NCBI GenBank assembly: GCA_000316135.1
Contig: JH994060.1
Location: forward strand, 1-17,078
DNA: 17,078 nt
Direction: 5' to 3'
Origin: Trachipleistophora hominis
Lineage: Eukaryota > Microsporidia > Pleistophoridae
Position 1 is the stretch's first letter. Every line of letters starts with the position of its first letter. Of the stretch, positions 1-10,278 are shown piece by piece. A program made the position numbers and the translations under genes. The notes below the pieces were generated by a model, which made no database searches, was not told where the DNA came from, and saw only the letters and a list, made by a program, of their open reading frames with translations.

Positions 1-1219
1 ATCATAATTTCAAACATCGTAGTTCAATCCTGAACAAAAGAATCTCAAAATATTATATAATGATATAGTTTTATAATAGATAGAATAAATGTATAAATTA
101 TAATGCTTTTGTTGTTATGGATAGTGTCTTATCTAACATTAGTATTTTAATAATGATCATAATGCTATTGTGGGTAAATACTAAGCGTGTATTGTTCACT
201 CATTACTATTATGACAAATCAAACAGAATAAAATATCTTTATGAGTGAGTTCCTTTTTAGACAAATTCTTATCAATGATGAAAATACAAAAGATCACTAA
301 TACGGAATATTGATAATAGTTTGTTGGTGTAGGAAAAAAAATAAATTTTGAAAAGCAGTTTTACTTAAAAAATTGCATTTTATTGTCCTAGAATTCAAAA
401 ATACATTTATCGAAAACTGAGATGAAGAGAAAACAAAAGTTCTAACATTCCATGATATGAAAATGGGAACAAAACAATATTAAATCCTCTCTATAATACG
501 AAGAAAGAATAACCGAGATAATTAAAATTCACATTTAATCATATTTAAACGATAAACCCAATAAAATCATATGTGTTATAATTAACAGGTTTATTTATTA
601 AATAAACCTTTAGGCAAACGCGAAATCCAACTTAGAGTTGTCAATCTAATTCGTTTCACTTGTTCAACTGACGATTATATAATCGACACATTTTTTGTTA
701 AGTCTCTTGTTTATAAATATGATTCCCATCGTTTTGTTTCACCATTCGAAAAATCTTTCTCTGTTGTGGTTTGTAAAAATGACAAAAAAAGCAATAGCTC
801 AAAAATACAAACCTGTTGCCTTTTCATAATATATCTATTACTGACCATATTCTAGTTTAATCGTGTATATTCTAAAGTTGTTATTCATGTTATGGCTGTA
901 TTATTCTTTGTTTTCTATTCTTAGGTAGCTCAGATTCGTATATTATATAATATTTTCTTCTATAATATAATGTTCTAATATGTATTTAATGACATTTATC
1001 ACTTTATTTATACAAAAAATGAGTTGTTTGAGTTAATCTCAGGCAAAAAATAATGAACCATACCAAAAGACAAAAAAATGATAAAACAGTATGTTGATAG
1101 CAATGTGAAAAGTTATATAAGAAAGAAATACATGAGATCCTATGTTTTCATACAGAGCCATATAATTGATTTTCTACTTTACAAATATTTTTTCCACAGA
1201 TGGGGATTAAGGAAGAAAT
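1..1219. other. AT-rich intergenic region, no gene seen
   Basis: No frame stays open for a convincing length on either strand, and I see no tRNA- or rRNA-like segment. The only notable structure is a near-perfect palindrome at 587-609, listed separately. A GGGG run at 1202-1205 lies 14 bases before the ATG of the next feature and could be a degenerate G-rich start-site motif, but this is weak. Confidence 0.6.
587..609. repeat. 23-nt quasi-palindrome
   Basis: Two perfect 11-base arms (AGGTTTATTTA and its reverse complement) surround a single central T at 598. It lies in AT-rich DNA with no gene nearby. It could extrude as a hairpin, or be the footprint of a template-switch mutation. No function can be assigned. 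Confidence 0.8.
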
Positions 1220-1687
1220 ATGAACCAGGATAATAATATGATAGAGGATACCGATTCGGGGATTCGATTTAAGAACGTTAGAGCTTTACATTCCTATGAA
1301 TCAGTATGTGTGCAAGCAGACTCTGAACCAACAAACTCTGATAATGAGTACAATAAGGATGTAATGTTAAACGGAAACAGAGAAATGCTCGTGGTCTGCG
1401 AACCTAGAAGGAGTAAGTACGAATCATGCCAGGTGTATTAAGGAAATAAGTCATCAACACAGACAGAAGATATTCGAGAAAACATTGATGCTAGAGAATG
1501 TAGACATAGATGTAATCCAATAATATATCGACCAGAGTTGGCTATATCTCATGATCTAAAATCTGTTATCCAATGACTTAACTCTTATATAGGAGTAGCT
1601 AATGATGATATACTAGAAGCCACAATTTTACCTTATTTAATAGTAATATGTCTATGTATTTACGTAATCATCAAAAACCTCCCCTAG
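1220..1687 (+). pseudogene. Disrupted gene for a small C-terminally anchored membrane protein
   Basis: From the ATG at 1220 one frame runs 155 codons to a TAG at 1685-1687. It contains only two internal stops, TAA at 1439-1441 and TGA at 1574-1576. In DNA this AT-rich about a dozen stops would be expected, so the whole frame was probably one gene. The first part is polar and acidic (start MNQDNNMIEDTDSGIRF). The middle has a Cys/His patch (ECRHRCNP). The last 20 or so codons form a hydrophobic segment (ILPYLIVICLCIYVII) followed by K-N-L-P, typical of a tail anchor. I do not recognise the family. The alternatives are a 73-residue protein ending at the first stop, or programmed readthrough. 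A point-mutated pseudogene is simplest, given the other dead genes nearby. Confidence 0.6.
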
Positions 1688-1938
1688 TAGCGTGGATAAT
1701 GATATTATTTCGTCTATGAACTAATGGTCGTCAAGGCCACGATCGGCGCTCAGCGCGCCAGGAAAACTTGTTTGGTGTGTGAGGAAATGTGAGATGTTAA
1801 TTAAACGGACTTTCAAGCAAAAAAAAGGAAAAAATGAAATTTTACAACATGAAATACTGGATTAACTTATAATTCTATTTTATACACCCGTTTTTGAAAA
1901 ACGAGATAGCGCAGCTAGTTCTCTATAAATGTTTATGC
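1688..1938. other. Short intergenic spacer with a GC-rich hairpin
   Basis: No gene is seen. At 1745-1759 a GC-rich hairpin (arms GGCGC and GCGCC, loop TCAGC) stands out from AT-rich surroundings. A CGTGG at 1691-1695 can also pair with CCACG at 1737-1741. The spacer lies between the ends of two convergent pseudogenes. Confidence 0.5.
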
Positions 1939-2840
1939 TTATGTATGTTCTCCTTGGTTCTCGGATTCATTGTCAGTCTCGCATAAACCATACGAAATAA
2001 AAAAATACGCTGCATGGATGACCTTCTGCACCTCTTTGTCATTAAATTTTTTGATGAGAATGTTCATATTTTCAAGAAATTGTATGTCATTTCTACATAG
2101 CTAAATAGAAATGAGAGTGAACAACTCATCAATTTCAAGCCACGATGAATCATTTTCCGGTAATCTTTTTTAGGATGTATTCTGGCACAATCCTGGAAAT
2201 AGTCAAACAATTTGAACACGAGGCTATCGTTAACTTCTGTTGGAAAACTTTCCTAACTATCATTCTTATTGAAAACATACACGAAAAAAAGTTTTATATT
2301 TTGACTGAACCTGTCTTTGTTTTGAGTTTTGTAACACTCGTTTAATACATCAACCTCGTTAGTATTTTGTTCGAGACATAACATTGTATGTAAGTAACGC
2401 CTTTTTGTTTTTGAAGGGAAGCAAACACTTAATTAGACCGCATATCTCATCAAATGTAAGGTGCGGAACATTTCTCGTGGACGGGACCAAAACTTTATGA
2501 TAAAGCGAAATCATAAACGGTACTCTTATCCATAAATAATACATCACAAATTGCCTCCTCAACGTCCTGATCAAGACATTTACGCCTTTTCTAGAAAGGC
2601 TCCTAATTAACACGACATGCTGCACTTCTTCCTTCGTAGCTTGTCGTAGTTGCTGGTGTAAAACACAATTCATTATTTGGATTAGTGTATTTCTCCAAAT
2701 TGCGTTGAAGCGAAGACATAACCCGGTATGTTTCATAGTTGTACGAAATTATCTAAACCTGTATCCTATAGGTTACTATATACTAAATAATCGATATTTA
2801 GTTCGTCAAAGAGAAGTTTAGAAGGAAGAATATGCTCCAT
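1939..2840 (-). pseudogene. Frame-broken protein gene of about 300 codons
   Basis: On the minus strand a coding-like trail starts at an ATG at 2838-2840 (MEHILPSKLLFDELNIDYLV) and ends at TAA 1939-1941. It moves through all three frames. Pieces in order include RKCLDQDVEEAICDVLFMDK, LTFDEICGLIKCLLPFKN, a piece with EQNTNEVDVLNECYKTQNKD, LVFKLFDYFQDCARIHPK, and a last piece with VIHAAYFFISYGLCETDN. The shift near 2165-2171 falls on a run of six T and the one near 2400 in A-rich sequence, as expected for homopolymer slippage. Internal stops include those at 2101-2103 and 2253-2255. The composition is that of a helical, acidic microsporidian protein. I do not recognise the family. The longest single ORF inside (2359-2736) mixes genuine and out-of-frame codons and should not be taken as a gene. 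Sequencing error cannot explain this many lesions. Confidence 0.6.
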
Positions 2841-3072
2841 GGTTTTTCTTATTCAGTTACGTATATTAAATTGAATAAGACCATGAAAATTTTACATTAT
2901 TTATAGGTTCAATTTCGGTCGAAGAAAATTACTATTTGCAATTAATAAATGCTAACAAATTATTAAATCGTTAGAAGCGATTATATAGATATGATTTTAC
3001 TATAGCTAATGATTAGAGTAAAACGTTAATACAAAGAATATAAAAGAGTCTGATTATTAAAATAGAGTTATA
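2841..3072. other. AT-rich spacer
   Basis: No ORF or RNA gene is seen. It is upstream of both divergent remnants, the minus-strand pseudogene ending at 2840 and the plus-strand remnant starting at 3073. Any former promoters would lie here. I see no CCC-type motif next to either start. Confidence 0.4.
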
Positions 3073-3234
3073 ATGAACAAATTTATTAATAAGATGTTTC
3101 TAATACATCTTTTACTAGTACTTATTTGCAACTATACCACAACGAAAATTTTTTATTGAACTGCAAACTAGAAATACCAAAAACTAGCAAGATCGTTTTT
3201 GCCTGTGAAGTAAATAATAATTGCTGGAATTACC
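3073..3234 (+). pseudogene. Remnant of a secreted-protein gene
   Basis: The ATG at 3073 opens a 28-codon frame with the pattern of a signal peptide. A short basic start (MNKFINK) is followed by a hydrophobic core (MFLIHLLLVLICNY) and a polar stretch, ending at TGA 3157-3159. The reading continues well in the next frame from about 3150 with LNCKLEIPKTSKIVFACEVN and then NNCWNYHQYF, to TAA TAA at 3229-3234. The shift falls on a run of six T at 3149-3154, so a one-base slip is likely. Three cysteines in the mature part suit a secreted or surface protein. The second frame stays open from 3235 to 3464, but that part is AT-biased and I would not extend the gene into it. Confidence 0.45.
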
Positions 3235-5698
3235 ACCAATACTTTTAATAACAGCGTGTTCGAAATTCATTATTGTTTAGAAGAGTTGGGAGTTATCAGT
3301 TGGCAGTATTTATAGTGACTGTCATCCCCAACAAGTATAATTTATTATTTTTTAATTTTTTTCTTCTCAAATTCACCGTTCTAATCCGTTCACGGTTAAA
3401 TTATCGTTATACTTTGTATTTTAGATATAAACTAGATAGTTATTTTTTGTGTTCTAACCATTAAACTCATAAATTTCTATTCCATATACTAACTGCGTTA
3501 TTCCATTCATATAACAAAGTAAAAATCAATGTGAGTTGTTTGATGTTGTTACAATTAGCTTTATTTAGGTCTCCCACGTTTTATATGCGGTAAAATATTT
3601 TCTCATTTGAATAGTAGCTTTGACATTACGACAATTAAATTTTTTATCTATTCATTTCCTCTAGCTCAGCATTTTTCAATGGTTATTCAAAAAATCAATT
3701 ATCAGTAGACATTAGTATTTAAATACATCTGTTCAAAGATTGCTGAGTGACTTTAAAACGTACGAATTGAATAACAACATATACCTTTTCCTTTATACAA
3801 AAACGTGGAATAAAGTTCTATGAGATGTTTTCTAAACCGATCAATTAGCTGCAAATTATTCTTTAATTATTAATATCTGTATTAAAGGTGTTGTTTTTCC
3901 CACCAATTATTTTCCAATGAATTATTTAAAAATTATCATGCTATAATTTACGTATATAAATTTTAACTACAACTAGTGTGAATATGGATATAGAGATGAT
4001 ATCATTATGTAAAACATAATATTGAAAACGAGACTTGTTTTAGGATCTGATTTTCTTAAAAAATCTACAGTTTGTCATCTTTGTACTTATGAAAAATATT
4101 TGATGGTGATACTGAACTTGTACTAAAACGTCCATGACACCTAAACAACAAGTTGCCATAAAGACTAGCTTAAATCAGAACAAGTTTAATTTCGGCGTAA
4201 AAAATCATATATTCCAATATTGAAACCAATTAACTGTGTTAATAATTGTTTTTGGACAATGAGTTCTTATGGTTAACAAGGGTATATAGATTGATATTCC
4301 ATTACCACGTACGTGCACTTATTTATTATGATCAACATCTTGGAGATAGTTGTAAATATGCTAAATTGTAAACTTTATACAAAAAAGGTTGACGAATTAT
4401 TAGAGGCCTTCAAAAGTGGTTAGTGTAAAAAATAAATTTCAACCAAAAGATATATTTATCTGCAAAAGTTACTCGTACTTTACCACATAAAACGTTGGCA
4501 TTTGTTTATGTTCATAAATAATGCTGTAATATAGACGTTACGTGATTATCGGTTTTATAATACGCTACCGATAGCTCTTTCCACTTGTACAAGATTATGA
4601 TAGCGGTTCGCAGTAATTTGATTTAACTAACTATATAGCACAGATGAATGATGGTAATCAAATTTTATTATTATATGTAGAAACAATGCCGCATATTTTC
4701 CCAATTAGATAAAAATTAACCGTTAGCATTTGTAGAACAGCCGTTGCTATGTATTTTATAATCATGTTAAAAGGGTGCGATAACGTAATAATAAGATAAT
4801 ATGATACTTTACACTATGAATCCCATGAAATATTGTTTAGTTAGATGATGTGAACGATAGAGATAATTAAACCGAATTTTAGTTAAACCAATCACATGAA
4901 ATGAACCGTAGTATACCACATTAGACACAAATAACGTATGTAATAAAATTAGAATGTAGAGACGATAAATAAATTTATTTTATTAAAAGTTACTAATTTT
5001 TAATATTCAAAAATTATCTTCTCAATATCTTGAGATATTGTATTTGAATTGGGATGACATATTGTCACCTGAAATATTAAAATAGACTAGTACTATAAAT
5101 TATTCATCAGTTATAACACACATTATCATGTAATATTAAATTAAATTTATTTTTCCATGAAAATAGCTATTTACGCTAATAAACAAACTTTGTTGGCACA
5201 TCGAACATTTATCAAACAGCGTTAATTAATTTGTGATTCATAAGTATATTTTCTTAATGGAAAAGAATAGGTTCATATATTAATCTTTCAGCCGTTATAT
5301 CTCCACAAAAAATTAGAAATAGTGTTTTATAATATTATTCATAGTAATACAATAATACGCATTTCAACGACTTCGAAAATCACATCAGTAACAGATTCAA
5401 CTCAAGGTTCACCAAAACATTGTACCTATCCCTTTATACAGCTTCTAAGCACTTTGGAATTTAATTTTAGAATCTTAAACTACGTATAAGAGAAGGAATA
5501 TTCTGATTTGGACTAGATTAGCTGCATCAAAATATGGAATGTTAAAATATAAAGGTGATTTTTAAAAAGAATTACGCCAATGTTACCACAGAAATCAATG
5601 ATATTTTAATTTAGCCACATTAATTAACTGTTTAAAATCATTAACTGAAGTCAATTACTATTAAACAAAACGAACACTCTATAAAAACGTCCCTTTAT
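3235..5698. other. Long AT-rich gene-free region
   Basis: No intact gene, tRNA or rRNA is seen. Short coding-like scraps occur on the plus strand: a 28-codon run before a stop near 4229 (ending FNFGVKNHIFQY), and a 31-codon ATG frame at 4328-4423 (start MINILEIVVNMLNCKLYTKK). They may be bits of dead genes or chance. A quasi-palindrome at 5023-5040 has 8-base arms CAATATCT and AGATATTG. Confidence 0.5.
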
Positions 5699-5701
5699 TC
5701 A
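5696..5701 (-). promoter_or_regulatory. AATAAA poly(A) signal overlapping the stop codon
   Basis: On the coding strand the gene ends TGAATAAA, so the canonical hexamer begins inside the stop codon. Very short 3' ends of this kind are known in microsporidia. The site supports a 3' end close to the ORF end. Confidence 0.5.
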
Positions 5702-6928
5702 AACTATACGTATTTTACATAAATATTCACCTAGATCTTGGAGTGAAACTAGTGAAAATTCATTATTCTCGTGATATGAGCTCAAAATATCACTAAAATT
5801 GGGAGGTTGACCCTTAAGTACATTAGTAATTCTATTGTGTATTTCCTTAAGCACTTTGTATTCTGGACAGCTGTCTTCTCTTAGTTTTTCAAACATATCC
5901 ATGAACAGTAAATAATTATTGGTTATCAAGAGAAATCTCAACCAAGCATATACTATTTTTTTCATTATCTGAATATTTGAACACTTTAAATGGTGTTCTT
6001 TGCTTGCACACTCACCTACTTCATCATAAACATCTGTATGATTGGTTCTCCGTTCTACTTCATCGGCCGTGGCTTTTTTCGTTTCTTTGCGCTCTTTTTG
6101 GCAAATAAAACTGTTTTCATCTGGATATTTAAATACATTCTCCGACATACTAACCTCTAAGCAGATTTCATTAAAACTTAAATTACGATTTAAGAGCTTT
6201 TCATCATTTGTCACCATGAATTGCTTCATACATTCGTTTAAAAAAGATTTTACAATTCTTATCCTGTCTATATTTACAATCCGTAGAATATTTAACAAGT
6301 CTCTATTTGGCAAGGTTATCATTTTTGTTGAAATATACTCATATGAAGGCTCATACACTTCAAAAACGTATTGAGGTACTTTATAGTCTTCATGCCATCT
6401 ATCTAATACTTGTTTCATCAATTCATCACATTTTAGCAAATAGGCTGCAATAAATGCCATTCTTAACGGCAGCTGCCTGATTTTCTTATTTAAAATGCTA
6501 ATATATCTTTTATCTACGTTATTAACAATGTACAAATAATATAAAAAAGCCTCTTCATTTGTTTCAAATTTGAATTTGTATGATGATGTGTTCTTTTTAC
6601 GATTCTTTCGACCCCTTGCATGGATAACAAATTTGAAGCTAAGAATACACAAAATAACTAGTAGAGCTGACTTATAGGTCCGTTTTCGTCTCAATAAAAA
6701 GTCAATTATTTGTTTCTCATCCTCACCTGCACTTTCTACCAACATTTGCAGCGTTCCTTTTACTTCACCAAATACTTTTAAACTATTAATTTTGAAGAGA
6801 TATTTTATATCCTCTTCTGTCTTGTAATACTGCAGTGCTGTGTAGTTGTTAATTCTCTTGTTTGTAATATCACGAGCAAGTTGATAATACTTTTCCAAAT
6901 CCAGATTCAGTTCAAGAAATCTTTGCAT
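5699..6928 (-). CDS. Hypothetical helical protein, 409 aa
   Basis: This is an intact single-exon ORF with no stops, and I do not recognise its family. The start is supported by a C-rich motif (ACCCC on the coding strand, plus positions 6937-6941) eight bases before the ATG, the usual microsporidian arrangement. The product is predicted to be mostly alpha-helical and rich in Lys, Ile, Leu and Tyr. Residues 88-103 form a hydrophobic stretch (ALLVILCILSFKFVIH) bracketed by basic clusters at 80-86 and 105-112, a possible single membrane segment. Residues 120-240 and 318-372 resemble stacked helices such as those of vesicle-coat or nucleoporin scaffolds, but nothing specific supports that. A charged linker lies at about 270-315. 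The stop overlaps a poly(A) signal (TGAATAAA). Base composition is slightly less AT-rich than the flanks. The gene is surely real; its function is unknown. Confidence 0.88.
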   Translation of the reverse strand: MQRFLELNLDLEKYYQLARDITNKRINNYTALQYYKTEEDIKYLFKINSLKVFGEVKGTLQMLVESAGEDEKQIIDFLLRRKRTYKSALLVILCILSFKFVIHARGRKNRKKNTSSYKFKFETNEEAFLYYLYIVNNVDKRYISILNKKIRQLPLRMAFIAAYLLKCDELMKQVLDRWHEDYKVPQYVFEVYEPSYEYISTKMITLPNRDLLNILRIVNIDRIRIVKSFLNECMKQFMVTNDEKLLNRNLSFNEICLEVSMSENVFKYPDENSFICQKERKETKKATADEVERRTNHTDVYDEVGECASKEHHLKCSNIQIMKKIVYAWLRFLLITNNYLLFMDMFEKLREDSCPEYKVLKEIHNRITNVLKGQPPNFSDILSSYHENNEFSLVSLQDLGEYLCKIRIV

Positions 6929-6936
6929 GGCCTGCA

Positions 6937-6941
6937 GGGGT
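6937..6941 (-). promoter_or_regulatory. CCC-type start-site motif of the 409-aa gene
   Basis: ACCCC on the minus strand lies eight bases before the ATG at 6926-6928. C-rich motifs just upstream of start codons mark microsporidian genes. Three ORFs in this window carry one, which helps separate real genes from chance ORFs. Confidence 0.6.
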
Positions 6942-8333
6942 AAACTTTTCCATAAATAATTCTTCGCGAAACCTTAACCATGTGTTCCGAAATGAATTAC
7001 AGATTTTCTTCATACATTCTCGCATATTGTTGTTTTATAATTCACTCTACGATTTTTTATATATAATCAAAATCGTTAACTGAGTGTTCACTGTTCTAGT
7101 TTGGAAGAGCTCTAAAATTACAGCAAAAATTAGTAATTCATAAAAAAAATTGTACGACAGGTAAGTATGAATTATCGTTATACAAATTTAAATTAACATT
7201 ACGGCTGTAAAAATATGTAGAATTCATCTCAGTTATAGATTATTGGGTTAAAAATAATTTGATATTTACTTTGGAAAAATTGATGTACAGTGTTTTTAAA
7301 AGTAAAACATATCACTAATAGCATCTCAGGTAAAACAGAAAATTATCAACTGCCCATTTCTTGTCAAATTCGAAAAAAGTACCAGGTTAACAGATTTGTT
7401 CTTTTTTACTACTAAAAACAATTTAAAAGCCTAGCTAATTGAATATGCGAATCAACCTGTCTCTAAAACGCACAATATCGCAAATTTCATGTGGAACAAA
7501 GACATTTCTGCGGTAAAGGAACAAACATGTCTTAATAAGTCATAGTATTTGGCACAGCTGACAATAGCCAACTTGTATATTTTCATTTGCCTTTGATGTT
7601 ATATATGAATAATCAAAATTCGTTGCGAGAAATTTGATGAATATAGATTTTTCATATTTTATATAGGGTGATCTACTTAAACATGAAGCAACAAATTCTA
7701 ATTTAAGGTGATAAATGTTAAATAACACATTAACCATGGGTATCAAGTCATAAAACAATTAAGATTATATTGTTCTATAGAGTCTATGACTGAGAGTAAT
7801 CGGTTATCGTTGGGTAATTTAACTCTACGATTGTAATGAACTATAAAATACTTGTATTGATACAAAAGCTTGTTATTAATAATACATTACAAAAATTTGA
7901 TTAATAAAATACGTTGTAGTATTAACAAAAAGACAATTCGTAACACATTGATCAGGAAGGAAAAAAAAATACTCTGGTTTTTAAAAACAAACACCGTTAT
8001 GTGTTGTTATTTAACTTATTCGTTTTAAAACTCATTCAACAATCTTTTACCGAGAACATACAAAAAAACCAATGCTCATTAGAATTAATTTTTCTACCCT
8101 CTTTTGAAAAATGCTGAGTTAGAAGAAGTAAATTATAAAACTGAAAATGGAGATAACTAAAGAATATATCAACAAACTATACTAAGTTTTTCTTTGACTT
8201 TATGAACAGAATAGTTCAACTGGTTTTTAATAGTAAAATATGACGATCTTATCTCCACAACGTGTTTGTCAAATAAACCTTACAAAAAACCAAGACAAAT
8301 TATCTCAAAGTGTAAACCAGCGAAAATATCCGT
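6942..8333. other. AT-rich intergenic region
   Basis: The part next to 6941 should hold the promoter of the gene ending at 5699. The part next to 8333 holds the 3' end of the gene that stops there. A 72-codon minus-strand ORF (7540-7758) has no start-site motif and poor composition, so I do not call it. No RNA gene is seen. Confidence 0.5.
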
Positions 8334-9653
8334 TTAATTAATTTTTGTAAGAATATACTTTTGAGAGGAGCGTATGTTAATACCAACGTAGATTTTACTA
8401 TTATCCCATTCAGTAGAAAGAACCATAACACCCCTGTACGTGCCGGCAAAATAAGAAAAAGAGCCTCTCAAAACGTATCCACAGATAATATTTTCATTAT
8501 TTGAGCAATAAATTCGAGCACATCTCTGCAAATTTCCTTTTTTACATTCAAACAAATACGTAAATTGTAAACTTGGAACACTCGGAAACTTATATGGAAA
8601 AATAAAGTCTTCGTGTTGTGCACTACTTCCTATACTCATGATTTGATTGGTATTACTAGGTCGCGATCTGTTGCCAATATTTTCCTCTAACGCTGAATAA
8701 TCATATCTTTTTCCTTTCGGAGTTCTAAAATATTTTTGATTTTCCGTATAAAACACTTCCCTTTCGTATTGTTTATACCAATCACTATTTACATCATCAA
8801 AGGGAAAAACAAGAAATCCATAGTTTAGTGATAGTCTCAAGTATTCCTCCAGTCCTATTACCCTCCAGATTCGAATTATACTACCAAATATTGTTTTCAA
8901 GTTTCTAAAAATGAGAAGGAGTGAAAAGTCTGCATTGAGCTTCAGCACGCAGTTATCCTTCATATTGCTAAAATAATCATCTATTGTTACATCACTCCTT
9001 GTCATAGTGCCATTTATGAGCTCATAGATACCAGAGCTCGACAGTTCTTTTTCCTTTAATATCTCGAATATATTCTCTGCTTCACAATAAATTTGTTTTG
9101 TTTTTAGAAATTCTGGTATTGTATCAAGCGTTAGAAGAATAAGGAATTTTTTTGTCTTGAGCATTTGAAACTTACTCCCATTTCTGAGATATAGTCTAAA
9201 GTTAGCATCGATGTTAGATGTATAAGTGTTTTTTTGACTGTAATTCTGATAAATATCTTGTTTCTCTGTGTTTATAGATGTGCTGACATCATGATAGCCG
9301 TAGTTTTTGAGCTGTTGTTCGATATCACAATCTATACGGTAAACATAACCATGACAGTACACCATGCTATAGATAAAATTTCCACCTTTGTGCAAAAGCG
9401 AAGAGGTCTTTTCGAACCGTTGGTATGCAATTTTATGTCCATTAACACATATCATACTGAATCGCTTACCATAGTAATTTCCTTTCTTATTTCTTTTACG
9501 CTTTCTGTGGTGAGATGATGAACGCCTACGCAAGTAAAACGGCAGTTTTTGGAATAACATGTTCTTCTTCTTACGTGGAGGTAAGGATTTTTCTAGTTCC
9601 TGTATTTCATTACTGCGTTCATTGACAAATTCGTGGGCATCGATAAAAGTCAT
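8334..9653 (-). CDS. Hypothetical protein with nuclear-localisation-like basic region, 439 aa
   Basis: This is an intact single-exon ORF whose family I do not recognise. The ATG is preceded by TACCC only two bases upstream, which fixes the start. The N-terminal 25 residues are acidic and helical. Residues 26-58 then carry dense basic clusters (PPRKKK, and LRRRSSSHHRKRKRNKK), a bipartite nuclear-localisation or nucleic-acid-binding pattern with a Ser/His spacer. The middle (about 60-300) is mixed alpha/beta with hydrophobic helices at 168-178 and 241-262. A polar linker lies at 310-350. The C-terminal third (about 355-435) looks beta-rich, with aromatic and glycine residues (VLRGSFSYFAGTYRG) and Cys pairs at 370, 377, 383 and 391. 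No signal peptide or clear membrane segment is seen. A nuclear or RNA-associated role is inferred only from the basic region. Confidence 0.87.
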   Translation of the reverse strand: MTFIDAHEFVNERSNEIQELEKSLPPRKKKNMLFQKLPFYLRRRSSSHHRKRKRNKKGNYYGKRFSMICVNGHKIAYQRFEKTSSLLHKGGNFIYSMVYCHGYVYRIDCDIEQQLKNYGYHDVSTSINTEKQDIYQNYSQKNTYTSNIDANFRLYLRNGSKFQMLKTKKFLILLTLDTIPEFLKTKQIYCEAENIFEILKEKELSSSGIYELINGTMTRSDVTIDDYFSNMKDNCVLKLNADFSLLLIFRNLKTIFGSIIRIWRVIGLEEYLRLSLNYGFLVFPFDDVNSDWYKQYEREVFYTENQKYFRTPKGKRYDYSALEENIGNRSRPSNTNQIMSIGSSAQHEDFIFPYKFPSVPSLQFTYLFECKKGNLQRCARIYCSNNENIICGYVLRGSFSYFAGTYRGVMVLSTEWDNSKIYVGINIRSSQKYILTKIN

Positions 9654-9655
9654 TT

Positions 9656-9660
9656 GGGTA
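9656..9660 (-). promoter_or_regulatory. CCC-type start-site motif of the 439-aa gene
   Basis: TACCC on the minus strand ends two bases before the ATG at 9651-9653. With so little room, the 5' untranslated region must be extremely short if transcription starts at or near the motif. Confidence 0.55.
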
Positions 9661-10098
9661 CGAGCCCAGCAAAAATTTAAATATTTTAGGTGTAATACCG
9701 TAGTATGAGCGAATCTAACAATAAAAATGTTTTAATTAGCATTAAAGTATTATAAATTGTTTTTTAATATTTTAATATATTGCTCTGCATGTTTTTAGCA
9801 GGAAGTTACATCCGTAAATCTTACGCAAAAGAAATTTTTTCACAAAAATTTGCAGTTTAAATCGGTAATAAATATTAACGTGCATAATCCATTATTAGTG
9901 GTCCACCAATTCAAGCATGTTTAAAATGAAAATTAACTATGTCAAAAATAAATTAGAATAGTTCTTACTTTCGGAGTGAAAACGGAAAATTTACACATGC
10001 AAACTGTTCTAAGTTATTTTGTAGGTGTGTGATTGTCCAGATTTATGTATAAGAGTGTTTCTTACAGGCGATTTACAAACTGATTTTCATATAATTTT
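9661..10098. other. AT-rich spacer, no gene seen
   Basis: This lies between the promoter of the 439-aa gene and the 3' end of the retroelement remnant. If the remnant kept a 3' long terminal repeat it would lie here. I see no second copy of any of this sequence in the window, so an LTR cannot be shown. Confidence 0.4.
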
Positions 10099-10101
10099 TT
10101 A

Positions 10102-10278
10102 TAAAAGAGCCTTAATCATCCTTCTACATACCTTATCATATAAATCCTCATTGAGTCCCTTTAGACCGATCATGGATATCAGTCTGTTGTTCATGAAAGA
10201 AACTCGTATACCAAGTCGCATCCTCACAGCAACAGAAAGGTATGCTGTAAGCGCAGTAATGGTCTTAATTTTTTTTGA
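10102..10278 (-). pseudogene. Integrase C-terminal fragment
   Basis: This is a 59-codon open stretch ending in TAA at 10099-10101 (last residues CRRMIKALL). It follows the catalytic-core piece and reads ITALTAYLSVAVRMRLGIRV, similar to the region after the catalytic E in Ty3/gypsy integrases, where a tyrosine/asparagine helix precedes a G-x-x-P-F motif. It joins the upstream piece across a run of eight T at 10269-10276, another likely slippage site. A plus-strand ORF covering the same bases (10025-10282) is a shadow. Confidence 0.45.

Noticed and set aside
2145..2345. 66-codon plus-strand ORF
   Set aside because: It is antisense to the minus-strand pseudogene pieces, which read much more like protein.
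6042..6374. 110-codon plus-strand ORF
   Set aside because: Antisense shadow of the intact 409-aa gene.
9234..9518. 94-codon plus-strand ORF
   Set aside because: Antisense shadow of the intact 439-aa gene.
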